A stretch of 64,000 bases of DNA from Kalmusia sp. IMI 367209. Lineage: Eukaryota > Ascomycota > Dothideomycetes > Pleosporales > Didymosphaeriaceae. The number at the start of each line of letters is the position of its first letter. Positions within the stretch are counted from its first letter, which is position 1. Below the pieces are notes generated by a model, which saw nothing but the letters and a program-made list of their open reading frames with translations, did no database searches and was not told where the DNA came from. Shown here one piece after another: positions 1-11,669 of this stretch. Location: positions 930,001 through 994,000 of the forward strand of contig JAPEUQ010000009.1 in the NCBI GenBank assembly GCA_027946365.1. The letters run 5' to 3'. Made by a program: the position numbers and the translations under genes.

Positions 1-1070
1 GCAGACCGTCTCCCGCGCCGTGCTCTCTGGCCTCTCCTGTCTTCTCCGAGCATGGATGGATGCTTCGGAGCTGTCGTGCCCATCCGCCGTGCGACGGCTG
101 CTCTGCGAGCCCTCCACGGCGACACGCAGAGCTCCACGGCGCGGTGCAGGGATCAGGGGCCTTGCCGTTGCGGTGGTCCAACCGTGGGGAGGGATATCTT
201 TGCTCTTCGCAAGTCTGCTACAACAAGTACCGTATCAAAAGTGAGCCGCAGCTCCGGCATTGGTCGTGAAGACTACAACTGTAATCATGATGCATGGAAG
301 AACGAGGCTGCCCAGCTCAACGGCCGAAGCATTGGCGTGCCTACAGTCTGAACCCCTATTCTTCATCGCTCCAATCCGCCCCGTCCACAGTCCCCATCCC
401 ACACGGTTGCGCTGGTGTGGCTTGCCCTGCCGCGATGGCACCACTCTTCCCCAACCCCCCTCCGTCCCCTCGCTGCCAGGTCCCGCTCCGCAACCATTCA
501 CCTTTCGCAGGCTCCGCGGGGTCGGCGGCGGTGGATTGACGGGCCTGCAGCTGGCCAACACACCGAGTGACAAGCTGCGAGCGGCCGCGGGATCCAGTGG
601 CGCTGCTCGTTGCCAGGAATAGCACTAGCTGCCGGTGAGCGAGTCTGACTGCGGGTGGTAGTACAGCAATGGTGGGTGAGACTTTCTTTAGGAGAGAAGC
701 TCCAAAACGTGCCCCTTAAATACGTGCAGCCTCCAAGGCCCACCGACGCGCTCGCGCCGCACACGACCGTGGCACGACTTCACCTGTGCTTCCCTCGTCT
801 CTGTCCGGACATTGTCTGCCGCTGCTGCTACTTGCCGTCGCGAATAGCAGCGCGCCGATTCGCCGCCCGCCATGTCTCGGCATCGCTTTCAGTCTTCCCC
901 GCGAGGTGCGGACGTACAACGCGAGTGAGTAGTAAAAGTCGCTGGCCGCGGCCTTGTTCATGACAAACACCCTTCCCCTTCCCCGCGCCCGGTCACAGCC
1001 AAATTAAATGCACCCGACCCTCGCCAATTGCACGTTCTGATTGCACATCAGCTCCTTCTCGTACCGCATC
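1..1070. other. intergenic, no gene supported
   Basis: Only short overlapping open frames occur here, all rich in Arg, Pro and Ser as expected of GC-rich noncoding DNA. None has a recognisable domain or a consistent splice pattern. The last few hundred bases presumably hold the promoter of the F-box-like gene that starts at 1071. Confidence 0.6.
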
Positions 1071-2864
1071 ATGGGGTTCATGAAGCGCTTTCGCCGCCCC
1101 AAGAGCCCCAAGCACAGAGAGCTGCGCGCCCACGACGACTACGCTTTCCCAGCATACCACGGCCCCGACCAGACGCAGCGCCTGCCCGACAAGATTCTGC
1201 GCCGCATCTTCGAGGAGGTGTGTCCGCACGCGAGCGACGACTCGCTCGAGCCGAGCGAAGACTCGGGACACGATGGCTGCATGAACTGTGACATGCGCGA
1301 TCTGGCACACTGCGCCCTCACAAAGCGGCAGTGGTACGGTGTGGCGGCAGGCCTACTGTGAGTGTCTGTTCACAAACCAAACAGCCGAAGGCGCGACCTG
1401 ACGACCGGCAGCTACAAGAGCATCCGACTCGATGCCGTGCACTACTGCGAGCTCGAAGAAGTCTACGCCGAAGAGCGAAGGCGCAAATCGCGTGGCGGCG
1501 ACGTTGATCCCCCGACGCTGCGTCTGCAGCAGTTGTGCCGAACCGTGCGCGAGAACCACCACATCGGCTCGCGAGTGCACTTCCTGAAGTTGCCGTACAT
1601 GACGCGCGAATCTTGCAAGGCTGATCTGGCGCGGACCGTATCAGTATGCCCGAACTTGGAGCATATCGATTTGCCAGACGGCTTTTTCAATGGCGATCCG
1701 ACGTGCCACACCCTGCGGCAAGAGCTGCAGGCGCGGTGTCCGAACATTCGGAAGATGAAATACAACGAGGGCAGTGAGCAGGCTCTGGAGTCTCTGCTAC
1801 ATGGATACTGGCAGCACCTACGCGTGGTGGAGATCAACAAGATTCAAATCGACCCGACGTTGCTGAGACGTGTGCTGGGCATGCTCCCGTGGCTGAGCGA
1901 CCTCAGCTTCTCTGGGCTTCCTTGGATGAATGACAGTGTTTTCCATACGGTCCCGGGCGTGCCTGACTTCCCCGCCCTCGATACGCTGAGGTTACACAAG
2001 ACGGGCGGCATCACTGGGGAAGGCCTGGCACAGTATCTGTCGAACCCGCTCTGTCGGGACACGCTTCGGACGCTGAAGATCAAGAACTGCTCAGGGCTAC
2101 CCGTAGCATCACTGCACATCATTCTCCAATCCGCGTCGAGCCTTGTCACCCTGGAATATGCAGCAACCGTTTCTGCCCCACTCCCAATCGACCCCCTCCC
2201 TCCTCTGGCCTCACGCAGCCTCCGCAAGCTGCACTACGAGGTCATTGCCAATTCGACCAATCAAATGTACTCGCCCGCAACGTCACACTACCAATATCTT
2301 ACCAACAGTCTCATGTCGAGCTCCCTGCCTGCCCTCCGCCAGCTCTATGTCCGGGACCCCGACTTCCCAGAGACGCTCACGCTCGCTCCGCCACTCCGTC
2401 CGTTCGCTGACGCTCCACCCCCGCGCTCCTTCTCGCAGCCTCTGGAGGTCTTCTCCAAGGGCCTGGACGAGCTGGAGTGGATCTTCACTTCAATCATTCC
2501 CGCCGACGGCTATGGAAGGAGAGGCTCCATGTCTGGCGGCCGCCCCTTGAGCAGCTACTCCGCGAGCAAAGGCCTAGGGCCACAGTGGGGCGGCGACGCA
2601 AGGAAGAGCATAGTCGTCCCGAACGGCTTCGGAGGATTCTTCGCAGTCCCGGCCGACAACAACGACGGCCGTCTCGAGCGCAGCAACGGTCACCCAGCGG
2701 CGGATTTCGGACACGACACTCAGTCCTCGGCAATGGCCTGTTTTTCCGGGGGCAGTCTTGGGCCACCAAAAGCGGTCTTCGCGGGCCGACCTCTGGCGTT
2801 AACCGGACTGGCTTGTCGTTCGTCCGCACCTGGACGCATTGTGTACTTTTCCTTTCGTTGCTAA
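1071..2864 (+). CDS. F-box/leucine-rich-repeat-like protein
   Basis: Two exons, 1071..1357 and 1412..2864, give about 579 aa. The intron starts GTGAGT and ends CAG, and the frame continues across it. Residues about 34-46 (LPDKILRRIFEEV) match the start of an F-box, followed by a CxxC and an ALTKRQWYGVAAGLLYKSI stretch typical of fungal F-box proteins. The middle (about 150-400) has repeated leucine-spaced segments consistent with LRRs, and the tail is Ser/Gly-rich. In the family, such proteins bind Skp1 and recruit substrates to SCF ubiquitin ligases. ATG 1071 was chosen because the upstream in-frame start is only a TTG. The last 40 residues look unlike folded protein, so an unrecognised 3' intron or frame error there is possible. 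Confidence 0.72.
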
Positions 2865-3100
2865 ATACCCCCTTTGCAATCGCTTCTTTTGGTGCTTCAT
2901 GGACTCCGGCTGTGGAGGGTTACAGGCTCTGGTTTGGCCTCTTGCATTGCCGGCGCTAACAACATCATCACTAGTCTCCCAGGTCGGGGGTCGTTTCGAA
3001 AGATGTTTCCTCTGGAGGGCAAGCCGTTCCATAGAGCGTAGACATCATCTATCAATACGAGACATGGCTACGATATCCAAGTCCAATTCCTACATTTTAC
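2865..3100. other. short convergent intergenic region
   Basis: Spacer between the F-box-like gene and the 3' end of the minus-strand glycosyltransferase remnant. No gene or repeat seen. Confidence 0.5.
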
Positions 3101-4575
3101 TCATTGCACACCAGTCACCTTTTTGTTTTCCTCCACACGACTGACAACACATTCACCCTTCTCCCTCGCCTCCCTCGCCAGTCCAACCATCCACGCCCTC
3201 CCCTCCTCATCCCCAGCCTCCACCCACAGCCGCGGATCCCGCGCCCCACACTCAATATTCACCGACGGCTCACTCTCTTCCATCTCCATCTCCTCCTCGC
3301 CCATGACCGTATTCACGCTCGCAATCTCACTGACCCCACTCACGGTGAAACAGCCCGGACTCACGGTCCAACACCCCCACCCCATCCCGACACGCCTCCA
3401 GCATCCTCACGTCGAAGGCCTCGCACGCGCCTCCCTCAGTGCCCAAACTCATCAGGATCTTGCGCGCCGAGGCCCGCGTCCACCGCGTACGCGAAAGGTG
3501 CACAGCGGCCAGAAGCTGCGGCACAACGATGCATTGCCGGGCATAAGGCGGCGAGCAGGTCGAGCGGGCGGGGCCAGCGAGGCCAAGGAGGCAATGTGGG
3601 ATCGGGGCAGGGCGAGGAAGGTGGCGGAGGATGCGCGGGGAAGCGGCGTCGGAGTTGCGGGGTTTGTTTCAGAGGAGGGACCAGGTGGGCGGGCCCCAGA
3701 AGTGGGCGTCGGTTTGGGGTGCTGGGCGGCGGCGTGGTGTTGGAGGGTTGGTCCGAGGGGAAGCTGGTCTGGTGGGAGAGGAGGGTGCTGAGCGCGTGCG
3801 AGGCGAGGTCGATTTGGGCGGCGAGGTGCAGGGAGAAGTCGACGTCGTCTTCGACGATGAGGGCTGTTTCGTGCGGGGTGGAGAGGAACCTGGGGCGGGT
3901 CAGCTGGTGGTATATCGTAAGAGGAAGGGCAGGCGGAGTCAGAGTTGTAGCAAAGTAGATGCTCATCGAGAGAAGCCTTTCGGAAAGTTCCTCATATAGC
4001 GTTCGTGTCGAGGACTAGGAACTGAAAAAACTAACTCACCATCTCAAGGCGTTCAAATGGCCCATCCAAGCCAACGCACTTCCTCTCGTGATTTTGCTGT
4101 TCTGCTTCGACTTGAAGTCCCAGAGATGCTCCTCGTTCCACCGCGGTTGCTCTGGTATGGCGATGTCGACGCCCGTCAGATTTGCCGCCCACAACAGCCC
4201 TTCTCTTCTTGGACTGTCTGGGTGCGAGACTGCTATCACAGCACCAAACTGTTGCTAATCGTCAGCGCAACGCTCATCCCCGAACAACACAAGAGTTCTT
4301 CCTACCCCAAGCGTCGAGTTCACAGCATCCTGAAACGCGGTATTCGTCGACGAATTGGCATCCAAAATGTCAGGTTCGGTTCCAAATCGGAAGGCGTGTT
4401 GCGGGATGTAAATGCGCCGGTGATGAAAAAGGAATAATATCGATAAAGCAGAAAGCAAAGCCACGAGGAAGCGCCTCCTTGGTCTTTCCATGCGAAGCAG
4501 AGTAATAGGCATCCAAGACAGATAGGAGTGAGGTGGAGTTGTTTCGACGACGGAGCGCTCGTCTGCAGAGTACAT
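3101..4575 (-). pseudogene. family-25-type glycosyltransferase, multiply frame-broken
   Basis: The N-terminus (ATG 4575, or 4491 just before RRRFLVALLSALSILFLF) carries one signal-anchor, as expected of a Golgi type II transferase. Intron 4305..4249 and a likely intron 4039..3890 splice cleanly, giving STLGFGAVIAVSHPDSPRRE, then GHLNALRWFLSTPHE and the catalytic-type motif ALIVEDDVDF. These match fungal GT25/LPS-type glycosyltransferases. Downstream the homologous pieces lie in different frames: TDAHFWGPPTWSLL runs into TGA near 3672, CAPFAYAV lies in another frame from TRASARKILMSLG (near 3485), and that in another from VSGVSEIASVN (near 3345). At least three frame changes and one stop are therefore present. 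Either it is a decayed gene or this GC-rich stretch is badly sequenced. Confidence 0.65.
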
Positions 4576-5943
4576 GGCGAATTGAGGGTGATGCAAGTAC
4601 GATCCGGCTGTTCCTTCCTGAATTGATTTCTCCGGACCGTTCGTGTTTCCCGCTGTGCGAGAGTTGAACCGTTACGATCAATCTAGTCTGTGCGATCTGT
4701 GGACGGTCATCGAGCGGGTGCTTGCATGATCAGATTGTCCTTGGACATATTGGGGTGGATTGGGTGCGAATGGTAGTCTCGGTGAGACATGGGGCCTGGA
4801 GACGCCTTTTTTCCCTATCTAAAAGCTGGTTTCCGTGTGCGGCCTTGTGGCTTTGTGGGCATTTTGTGCTTGGTTGCGGATCGCACTGTGTATCTATTGG
4901 AGCGAGAGGCCAGCAGTGAGCCAGGCGATCTTCTCACCATGTACCTCGTGTAGCAACATTGCACGAATTGACTTCGTATTAGGACTGCGTGTACGTAGTG
5001 ATGTCTATCATCGCGAAGTAAGGTGTTGAGCAGCCCAGAACGCTCCCTCTCTTGTTCCGTTTTGGGACAGGTTCAGTGTCGACCCCAAACTGTGAGCGAG
5101 GAATGTTGAGCGAAAACGACGAGCACAGATGTAAATAAACGCGTCCGCACAATTTTTTTGGTAAATAACCTGCATTTGGTCGGAAAGAAGCATTTTTCCG
5201 GCAATACTGCCACTTGCAGTTGCAGAGCAGGATAACAGGAAGATGTCTGTCTATTTAGCTTAATTGTCAAGGCATTCAGGTTACCTCAGGCTACATGGTA
5301 CGATGCCCGGAAATGTGAGAAGAGTAATGGAATTAGCTACCGGTGTAGCATCTGAGGGAGTCCAGAGCGTCGCACACGTCAATGGTACGGCACACGGGTA
5401 TACGGCTAGGTTTAGTCTTAGTACCAATTGTATCCCAAGTCCACACGTGCAACACAACCCATCACAATCGCGATGGTATGAATGCGAGACTCTTGGCTAG
5501 CGCGCACATGATCCGAACATTTCCTTGGGCTTCAGCTTGACACTTGAATCGATTGACTTCGAGGGTTGCGAGCGCCGGCTGAGGTTCGATTTGCGGAGCC
5601 CAGCAGTCTGGTTGAGGCCAAATGACTCGCAGGCGAGTTGGCGCCCGTTGCCAGCTGCAGGGAAGCCGACGCGGGCAGAAATGGGTAATTGCAGGTTGGG
5701 CCAACCACCTCTAACAGAACTACGGCGCGCAACTCTCTTTCTTACTTTCGTACGGGTACTGGATGCCGGAAAGTCAATGCTCGAGGGTCGAGCGATCATC
5801 ACCGTATTCGCTGCCCCTGGTCTCAGCCCCTCCTCTTTCCCCTGGCCTGCCCGCTTGATGGTCGTGCGACCAAGTCGAACTCCCTTACATTCCAGACGCG
5901 CAGGCACGCAGTAGCGCACGACATTGTCGCATACGAGTACAAC
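4576..5943. other. intergenic, no gene supported
   Basis: Divergent spacer of about 1.4 kb between the glycosyltransferase remnant and the RA/PH gene. A long open frame on the minus strand near 5497-6159 is a shadow of the coding strand. No tRNA or repeat was recognised. Confidence 0.5.
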
Positions 5944-8816
5944 ATGGCCGAGCCAGCGTACCCGGAGCCTCCTCCGCAGAAGTTTTCTCGCTATCGCAGC
6001 GTGCGACGCGCCCAGGCACACCAAACGCAACTCCAGCACGACGCCGTCGAGACACCCAATATCCCAGCAGTGCCTCCACTGCCCCCAATGGAGGCACACG
6101 AGGATGCTCCGGTTAGCAGGAGCATGTCGCGCTACCACCGCCGGCCTACAACGTCTCACGCACCCGCTGGAAAAGCTGCACCGCTACGTTCTGCAACAGT
6201 CAATGTCCCTCCGCAACCTGCAACCGCTCAGAACCCAACTTCCGCCCGCAATCGCGCTCTGAGCTCTCCGTATACGCGTCCTGCCCCCAATGCCTCGCCT
6301 CGAGTTCCCAACACGTCGCGGACGCGAGCCGAGAAGCTACGCCAATGCCTACCGCGAATAGCCGACCTCGGACGGCACGCGACGAGGCCAAGCAGATCAT
6401 GCAGGATGAGGCCGAGCGTCAGAAGCGCATGAGGGAGAAGATAGAGGCCGAAAAACACGCCAAACTGAAAGCTGAGCGAGCAGAGCGAGAGCGCAAGGAG
6501 GACGAACACCGCAGAGAACTAGAGGAGGCTGAGCGTCAGAGGTCACAGAAGGAGGCCGAGGAGGCAGAGCAATTGCAACAGCTGCGACGGCAGAAGGAGG
6601 AGAAGGAGCGAGGAAAGAGGTTACAAAAGGCAGAGACTGTCAAGCGATTGCAAGAGATAGAGGACGCAGAGCGGAGAGCACGCATCGAGGAGGCTACGCG
6701 CAAAGCTCAGGTAACCCCACCAGTATCGCCGCCTAGGCAGGGTGGGAGGTTTGGCATTTTCAGTCGACGGAAGGACAGCTCTGCAACGTCTCAAGGGAGC
6801 CCAGCAAATAGTCCTAGACCACCCAAGACGAGCCATGAGAATAAGGATATGGATACAATCCGGCCGGGTGGCGGAGGTGCAGTTCTTGGTATCGATGCTC
6901 CTATTTCTGCTGTCAATGCTGGTGACCGAGTACGTCCACTTTCGTCTCTCTCGATAATCTCATACTAATCTTTCCTGCAGCGTGTGACCATTCTTTGCAA
7001 TAGAAAGACCTTCCTCTTGCCTGTCACGCCAGAAACAACAGCCCAGGACCTGCTTAGGTCCGCGTCCCTCTGCATGACCGAAACTATTAATCTGGAGGCT
7101 GATATCTTGGTCGAAAATTTCGCCAAAGTAAGCGTCATGCGCCCTTTACGGATGTACGAACATGTTCGAGATGTTATGAATTCATGGGACAACGACACGC
7201 AGAACGATCTGGAGATAGCCAATGCTGCTTACGCCAACCACGATCGGAAAGCTCTTCTTACGTCCGAAGTGCCTAATACGAAACCGGAGGGTATGGGCTG
7301 CTTCATACACTACTCCTCTAGGCCAGGAAAATGGTCCAAGAGATTTGTCACGCTTCGTTCGGACGGCCAGCTTGTCATGGCGAAAAGCGAAACCGCAAAG
7401 GATCAAGAAAACATTTGCCACATGTCTGACTTTGACATTTATAAACCCACTGAGCGCAAGGAGAAGAAGATCAAGGCGCCTAAAAAGATAGTCTATGCAG
7501 TGAAAAGCCAGCAGAAGTCTAACATCTTCTCAGACGAGTCGCGCTATGTACACTTTTTCAGCACCAGCGATCAGAGCACCGCGACCAGGTTCTACAATAT
7601 GCTTCATACCTGGAGGAGTTGGCACCTGAAGTATGTAATGGGTGAAGGCCAGAAGAAATCCAAACCACAGGAAACGAAACCTGTAAACGCTTTCTTGGCA
7701 AAGACCAAAGCCTTGGGTACTCTCGAGAACGCCGGCACAGCATCACACACCCGAAACACGTCAGAGAACTCCTTCTATCAGCTAGGCTCTTTCAAGCCAC
7801 TATTCGATCTTGAAGAATTCGACAAGAGTCTGGACCATACTGTGCAGAGTCCTGCAGCCCCGGATGTACCATTGGGAAGAATGAATACGAGGGCAATGCA
7901 TGCAAGAAAAATGTCGACCAGGGTGAAAGGGCCGCCCCCTATGGCATACGGTCGAAATGGTTTGGTCGATGAAATTCCCGACTTACCTATAGAAACACCG
8001 AACTCGTTGGCACAAGAATCAGCACGATCCGAAGAAGAGACATTCGCTGCTACTGGATTGCTTGGAAGAAAATACTCACAACGCCAAAGGGCAGTACAAG
8101 AACGTGAGAACAAGTTGAACGGACCTTTCACAGAAGGGCCTTCGCTCGTAGGAAACATTGACGCCATGGCACTGGCACAGGCACAAGCTGCTGCCGGAAA
8201 CGATGGCGGCCTCGGCCGCAGGCTGTCCACTCGAAGTAATCACAGAAGAACTTCCAGTGACATACAACGTAGCGGCTCGACCAGAGTGAAACCGAGACCA
8301 CTCGTTGATCTGACGCCGCAGTACCGTGAGCCGCCCCAGCACAGAAACAAAGGCAAAGGCTTTGTACCCGAAGGTGGCGCTGGACCCCTGATCGACAATG
8401 CAACTTCCGTCGAGGAGGCAATCAAAATCCCATCGTCGACCGACTGGCGTGCTCGTCCAACAACTGCACGCAACCACGGCACCTACGGCACCGGCAACCA
8501 TGAGCGAACACGATCGCTCAAAGGCCGCGGTGAAGGCCTAGCAGCATACACAATCAATAACCACAACGCGATTCCAGACGATGACAAGAATGCCTTCACC
8601 GGCGGTGGCCTCCTGGCGCGAGCGGGCTTCAGCCAGGGCGACCACCACGTCGGTCGTGGTGTCATGGATGGATCGAAAGCTAGAGGACCCATGCTGGACA
8701 TGAATGAAGGTTCGAAATTTGCTTCGGGGAGCTTGCTGGCTGGCGTTGAGCGGAAACAGGGAATTAACGGGCCTGTCATTGACCGGGATAGGCGGCAGAG
8801 CGTGGATCTTGGGTGA
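5944..8816 (+). CDS. coiled-coil, RA and PH domain adaptor protein (frame break near 6340)
   Basis: Product of about 940 aa if the frame is repaired. The N-terminal 130 residues are Pro/Ser-rich. A long charged coiled coil (about 140-260, E/K/R-rich) follows, then a Ras-association-like domain (about 330-410, from VTILCNRKTFLLPVTPETT), then a PH domain (about 425-545, GKWSKRFVTLRSDGQLV to the final Trp of MLHTWRSWHL). The tail is Ser/Gly/Arg-rich. RA plus PH order resembles MRL/Grb7-type adaptors that couple small GTPases and membranes to cell polarity; that role here is inferred. Intron 6930..6980 is clean. The first exon changes frame between VPNTSRTRAE and PTANSRPRTARDE. One missing base (about 6330-6345) would join them, or a weak intron 6270..6361 would. 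Confidence 0.75.
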
Positions 8817-9364
8817 TGTATGCTGTGATACCCCTTTTCCTTGGTTGCGTACTTTGTGCACGGAAACGCTCTTATGTGGCATGATCGCTAGGGTTTTGTA
8901 CGTTTTTATTATGTTTCACGGGGCGTTGTGGCTTGCAGACTCTTTTTCAGCACATTTGCCTCGCTTTCGATGTTATTTTCAAGCTTTTGATACCTGGTGG
9001 GTTGTTCCGATGCGGCGTCTTTTTCTATCATTTTCATCTTCGACTCTTGGTCGGATTCCTTCTTCTTTTAGCATTCGAATCAGCAGTATTAGTCCAGGTG
9101 GGCTGCCTCACTTACTTAATGTCTAACATATCTATCTCACTTGGTTCAATTGAGGCGTGTGGTTCTCTTCTTTTTCTTAGCTCTATTTCAGTGCTCCCAG
9201 GCGGACCTGCAGCATCTCCAGTTCACATTAACTCTTGCATGCACTTCTTTGACAAGATTTCACTTTCTCCTCTAACGTTCTGATCCTCCCACTAAAAGCT
9301 TTCTTCCTCTTCGATCTTATCCCTTAGACAACACTTTACTCAAGAAGGAAAGCCACAATCTACA
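8817..9364. other. intergenic, T-rich 3' region and promoter
   Basis: A T-rich tail follows the RA/PH gene and a C/T-rich tract precedes the next start codon, as is common in fungal promoters. No gene seen. Confidence 0.5.
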
Positions 9365-10069
9365 ATGGTCGACGTCCACAGCATCTTCGACAAGAAAAGC
9401 AGCACCGCACCAAAGCGCAAGGCCGCCCTGCCCACACCCAAAAATAGCAAAACATTGGTGAGGAATCATCTACACATCGACTCTGCATTTACTAATCGTT
9501 TTCGCAGAGAGGTCGCGCGCTGGATGGCAAAACGGTCCCGACGGACACCCCAGCAAAGAAGGGCAGTGGCGGTGGAGTGGGCGGTGTGCAGGTAGGTCCC
9601 CCACTTCATTCCTACCCAATACACACAAATAACATTTTGAAAAGCGACCTTCTACATTCAATGTTCAGACCATCCACTCCGTCGGCCAGCGCAAGCGGAA
9701 GGTCGACGATGCTGCGCCTAGTGAAGAGGTTTGTCACGCCATTTTTAACACATTTCTTTTCACTTGTTGATGAGGATGTAGGATCGAGATGACCTGCACG
9801 ATGCGACTTTCGAGCCTGAACTCGGTGACGAAGTGCATGCCGAGGGCAGAGAGCTAGAGACACCAAAGAGGATGCTCAGACCCCGGAGAGCTAAGAAGGC
9901 TAGGAGTGACGAGGTTGAGCAGGAGAACGCGTCCGCGACCGAGGGCAAGAAGACCACAGTCGACCATTCCATGGCCACGCAGGGCTATGTTCGCAGATTC
10001 GGAATCGGACGTGTCCTAGGCGCCAACACTTCCATCCCAGCTCACCCTGCACATACCAATAACCACTAG
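9365..10069 (+). CDS. small basic, probably nuclear, protein of unknown function
   Basis: Four exons, 9365..9457, 9508..9591, 9669..9728 and 9782..10069, all in phase 0, give 174 aa. Each intron has GT...AG ends and together they turn four short frames into one continuous protein, which is the main support. It has basic clusters (APKRKAALP, GQRKRKVDD, RMLRPRRAKKARSDE) that could act as nuclear localisation signals, and an acidic central part. The C-terminus has a conserved-looking MATQGYVRRFGIGRVLG segment. I recognise no domain. The nuclear location is inferred only from composition. Confidence 0.62.
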
Positions 10070-10116
10070 ATCTAAGCCATCCGCCGCCCCTCACACAGAA
10101 TAACAGCTTTTAAGAG

Positions 10117-10340
10117 AAAAAAAAAAGAATAATTTATTTTATCCCACCAGCAAAAGAAACGGCTCACAATGCCAGACTCAACTTAGGCGAAGCTTACCGC
10201 CCAGAAACCCTTTTTGTCTTACGAGTTTGCTGTTGTTGTGGCTCGAACACTCGCCCTCAGGTTGATCTGGAAGGAGATGGTTAACCTTTCGAGATGCAGT
10301 CAGTCAGACTCCCTGCATCTACCGCCTAGGCCATCTCCGC
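10117..10340 (-). ncRNA. tRNA-like Pol III-type element, possible small RNA
   Basis: On the minus strand, TGGCCTAGGCGG (10333..10322) fits the A-box consensus and GTGTTCGAGCC (about 10250..10240) fits a B-box, about 80 bp apart. Ten T residues (complement of 10117..10126) follow as a possible Pol III terminator. GGAGATGG/CCATCTCC (10273-10280 with 10331-10338) and AGATGCAG/CTGCATCT (10292-10299 with 10313-10320) form nested stems. No standard acceptor stem closes around the B-box, so it is not an ordinary tRNA. It could be a tRNA pseudogene, a SINE-like remnant or a Pol III small RNA. Confidence 0.3.
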
Positions 10341-11077
10341 AGTCGTCAAGCTGGAGGGGTGTGTTGGATGGCTATTTGGGGCCGTGAGATGGTTATAAAC
10401 GTGGTTTATTCGTTCTTTCTCTTTGAGAGGTTTTGGGCGTGTGTATGCGTGAGGGGCAGGTGCGGCCACGTGGGGATTCAGGAAGGTGCGTTTACGCGTT
10501 TGAGTCACTTGTGTGGGCATGATACCCTCCGCAGAGTGTACTTGCTGAGGCAGGAGCGCCCATCTGTCGCATAATGACCTCACATATGGCGAACAAGCAC
10601 GCAGTGTAATAAAAAATACGGGACTTTCATACTTCCGCTAGCTCTATCTACTCCGCATGTTATCTCTCTCGCCTATCTCTCACTCAGCTAGAGGTCCATC
10701 CCGTCACTAGGCCTTCCCATATAGTAGCTCACGGAGCAAATCACACTCGTATACTCTCACGAAACGACCCCCATATACCTCTAGTCAGAGTCTCACGAAC
10801 ACACCAGTATCCCCGCAGCGCCGATTCCGCGGCTACCCTCTGCAATATACTTGGTCTGCTTCGACATCGCAGAAGAGACCGTATGTAGCGCCTGCGAAGA
10901 GGGCAGAGGTACAGGGTGACAAAGGACAGGAAGAGATGAGATAAAGGATGGCTATGGATATGAAAAGTTCAAACGAGAAGAAGTAGTACTCATTGATTCC
11001 TACACTAAGTCATGGGTACAGACTGAAGGAGCTATCATGTTCATCGGGGTCGGCAGAACGGTTGCCTTGCTAGCCTA
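10341..11077. other. intergenic, no gene supported
   Basis: No convincing coding frame, repeat or RNA gene. The base composition is more even than in neighbouring genes. Confidence 0.5.
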
Positions 11078-11669
11078 ATGAGATTCATTGTCCCCATTTA
11101 CTGGGCTTCCGACAGAGAGTCCTGTCGTGTCTGTGGTTTGCTTGAGCAAGTCACTTTGGCAACACTCCATGGGAAGCTGTCAGACGAAACTGCGCGTGAC
11201 AGTCTTCTTGACACACTATTGATCGAATGCAATTATGGTGTTGCGGAAAATGAATACACAAAACCACTAGAGGATAGCTTTATCATTTAGATGCCAACAA
11301 AGACCCTGTACAGGACTTTACAAAAGAGAATTCATCGATGGCGGATATATTTCAAAACTCTTATTCACAATCTCTGCAGATATCTCTACGAACATGGAAT
11401 CTGGAATTTCTCGTCTTGGTCGACACCCATGTGCTATCCATTTAACGTCGAGGATGACAACGGTAACGTTGAAGTAGTATACACTAGAAGTCGAAACATC
11501 ACTCATGACGAATCTCCAACAGATTTCGAGACGTGAGGCTGGATATTCCAAGAGTCTCTACTTCCCCCTAGAGTCTTGCATTACGGGCAATTCGATATCG
11601 CTTGGCGGTGCCGAGTTAGCTACAGTCGTCAAGACGCTACAAAGCTCCTTGACAATACCCAGAAACGGT
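11078..11669 (+). pseudogene. possible decayed protein-coding remnant
   Basis: Two successive open frames, 11078..11290 and 11291..11536, are in the same frame and separated by one TAG. Their translation looks protein-like (for example RIHRWRIYFKTLIHNL and FNVEDDNGNVEVVYT). A donor GTGAGG at about 11533 could splice to the acceptor before 11571, giving a short final exon that ends in ATKLLDNTQKR. No family recognised. The single in-frame stop and lack of a clear start suggest a remnant, or chance. Confidence 0.22.
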
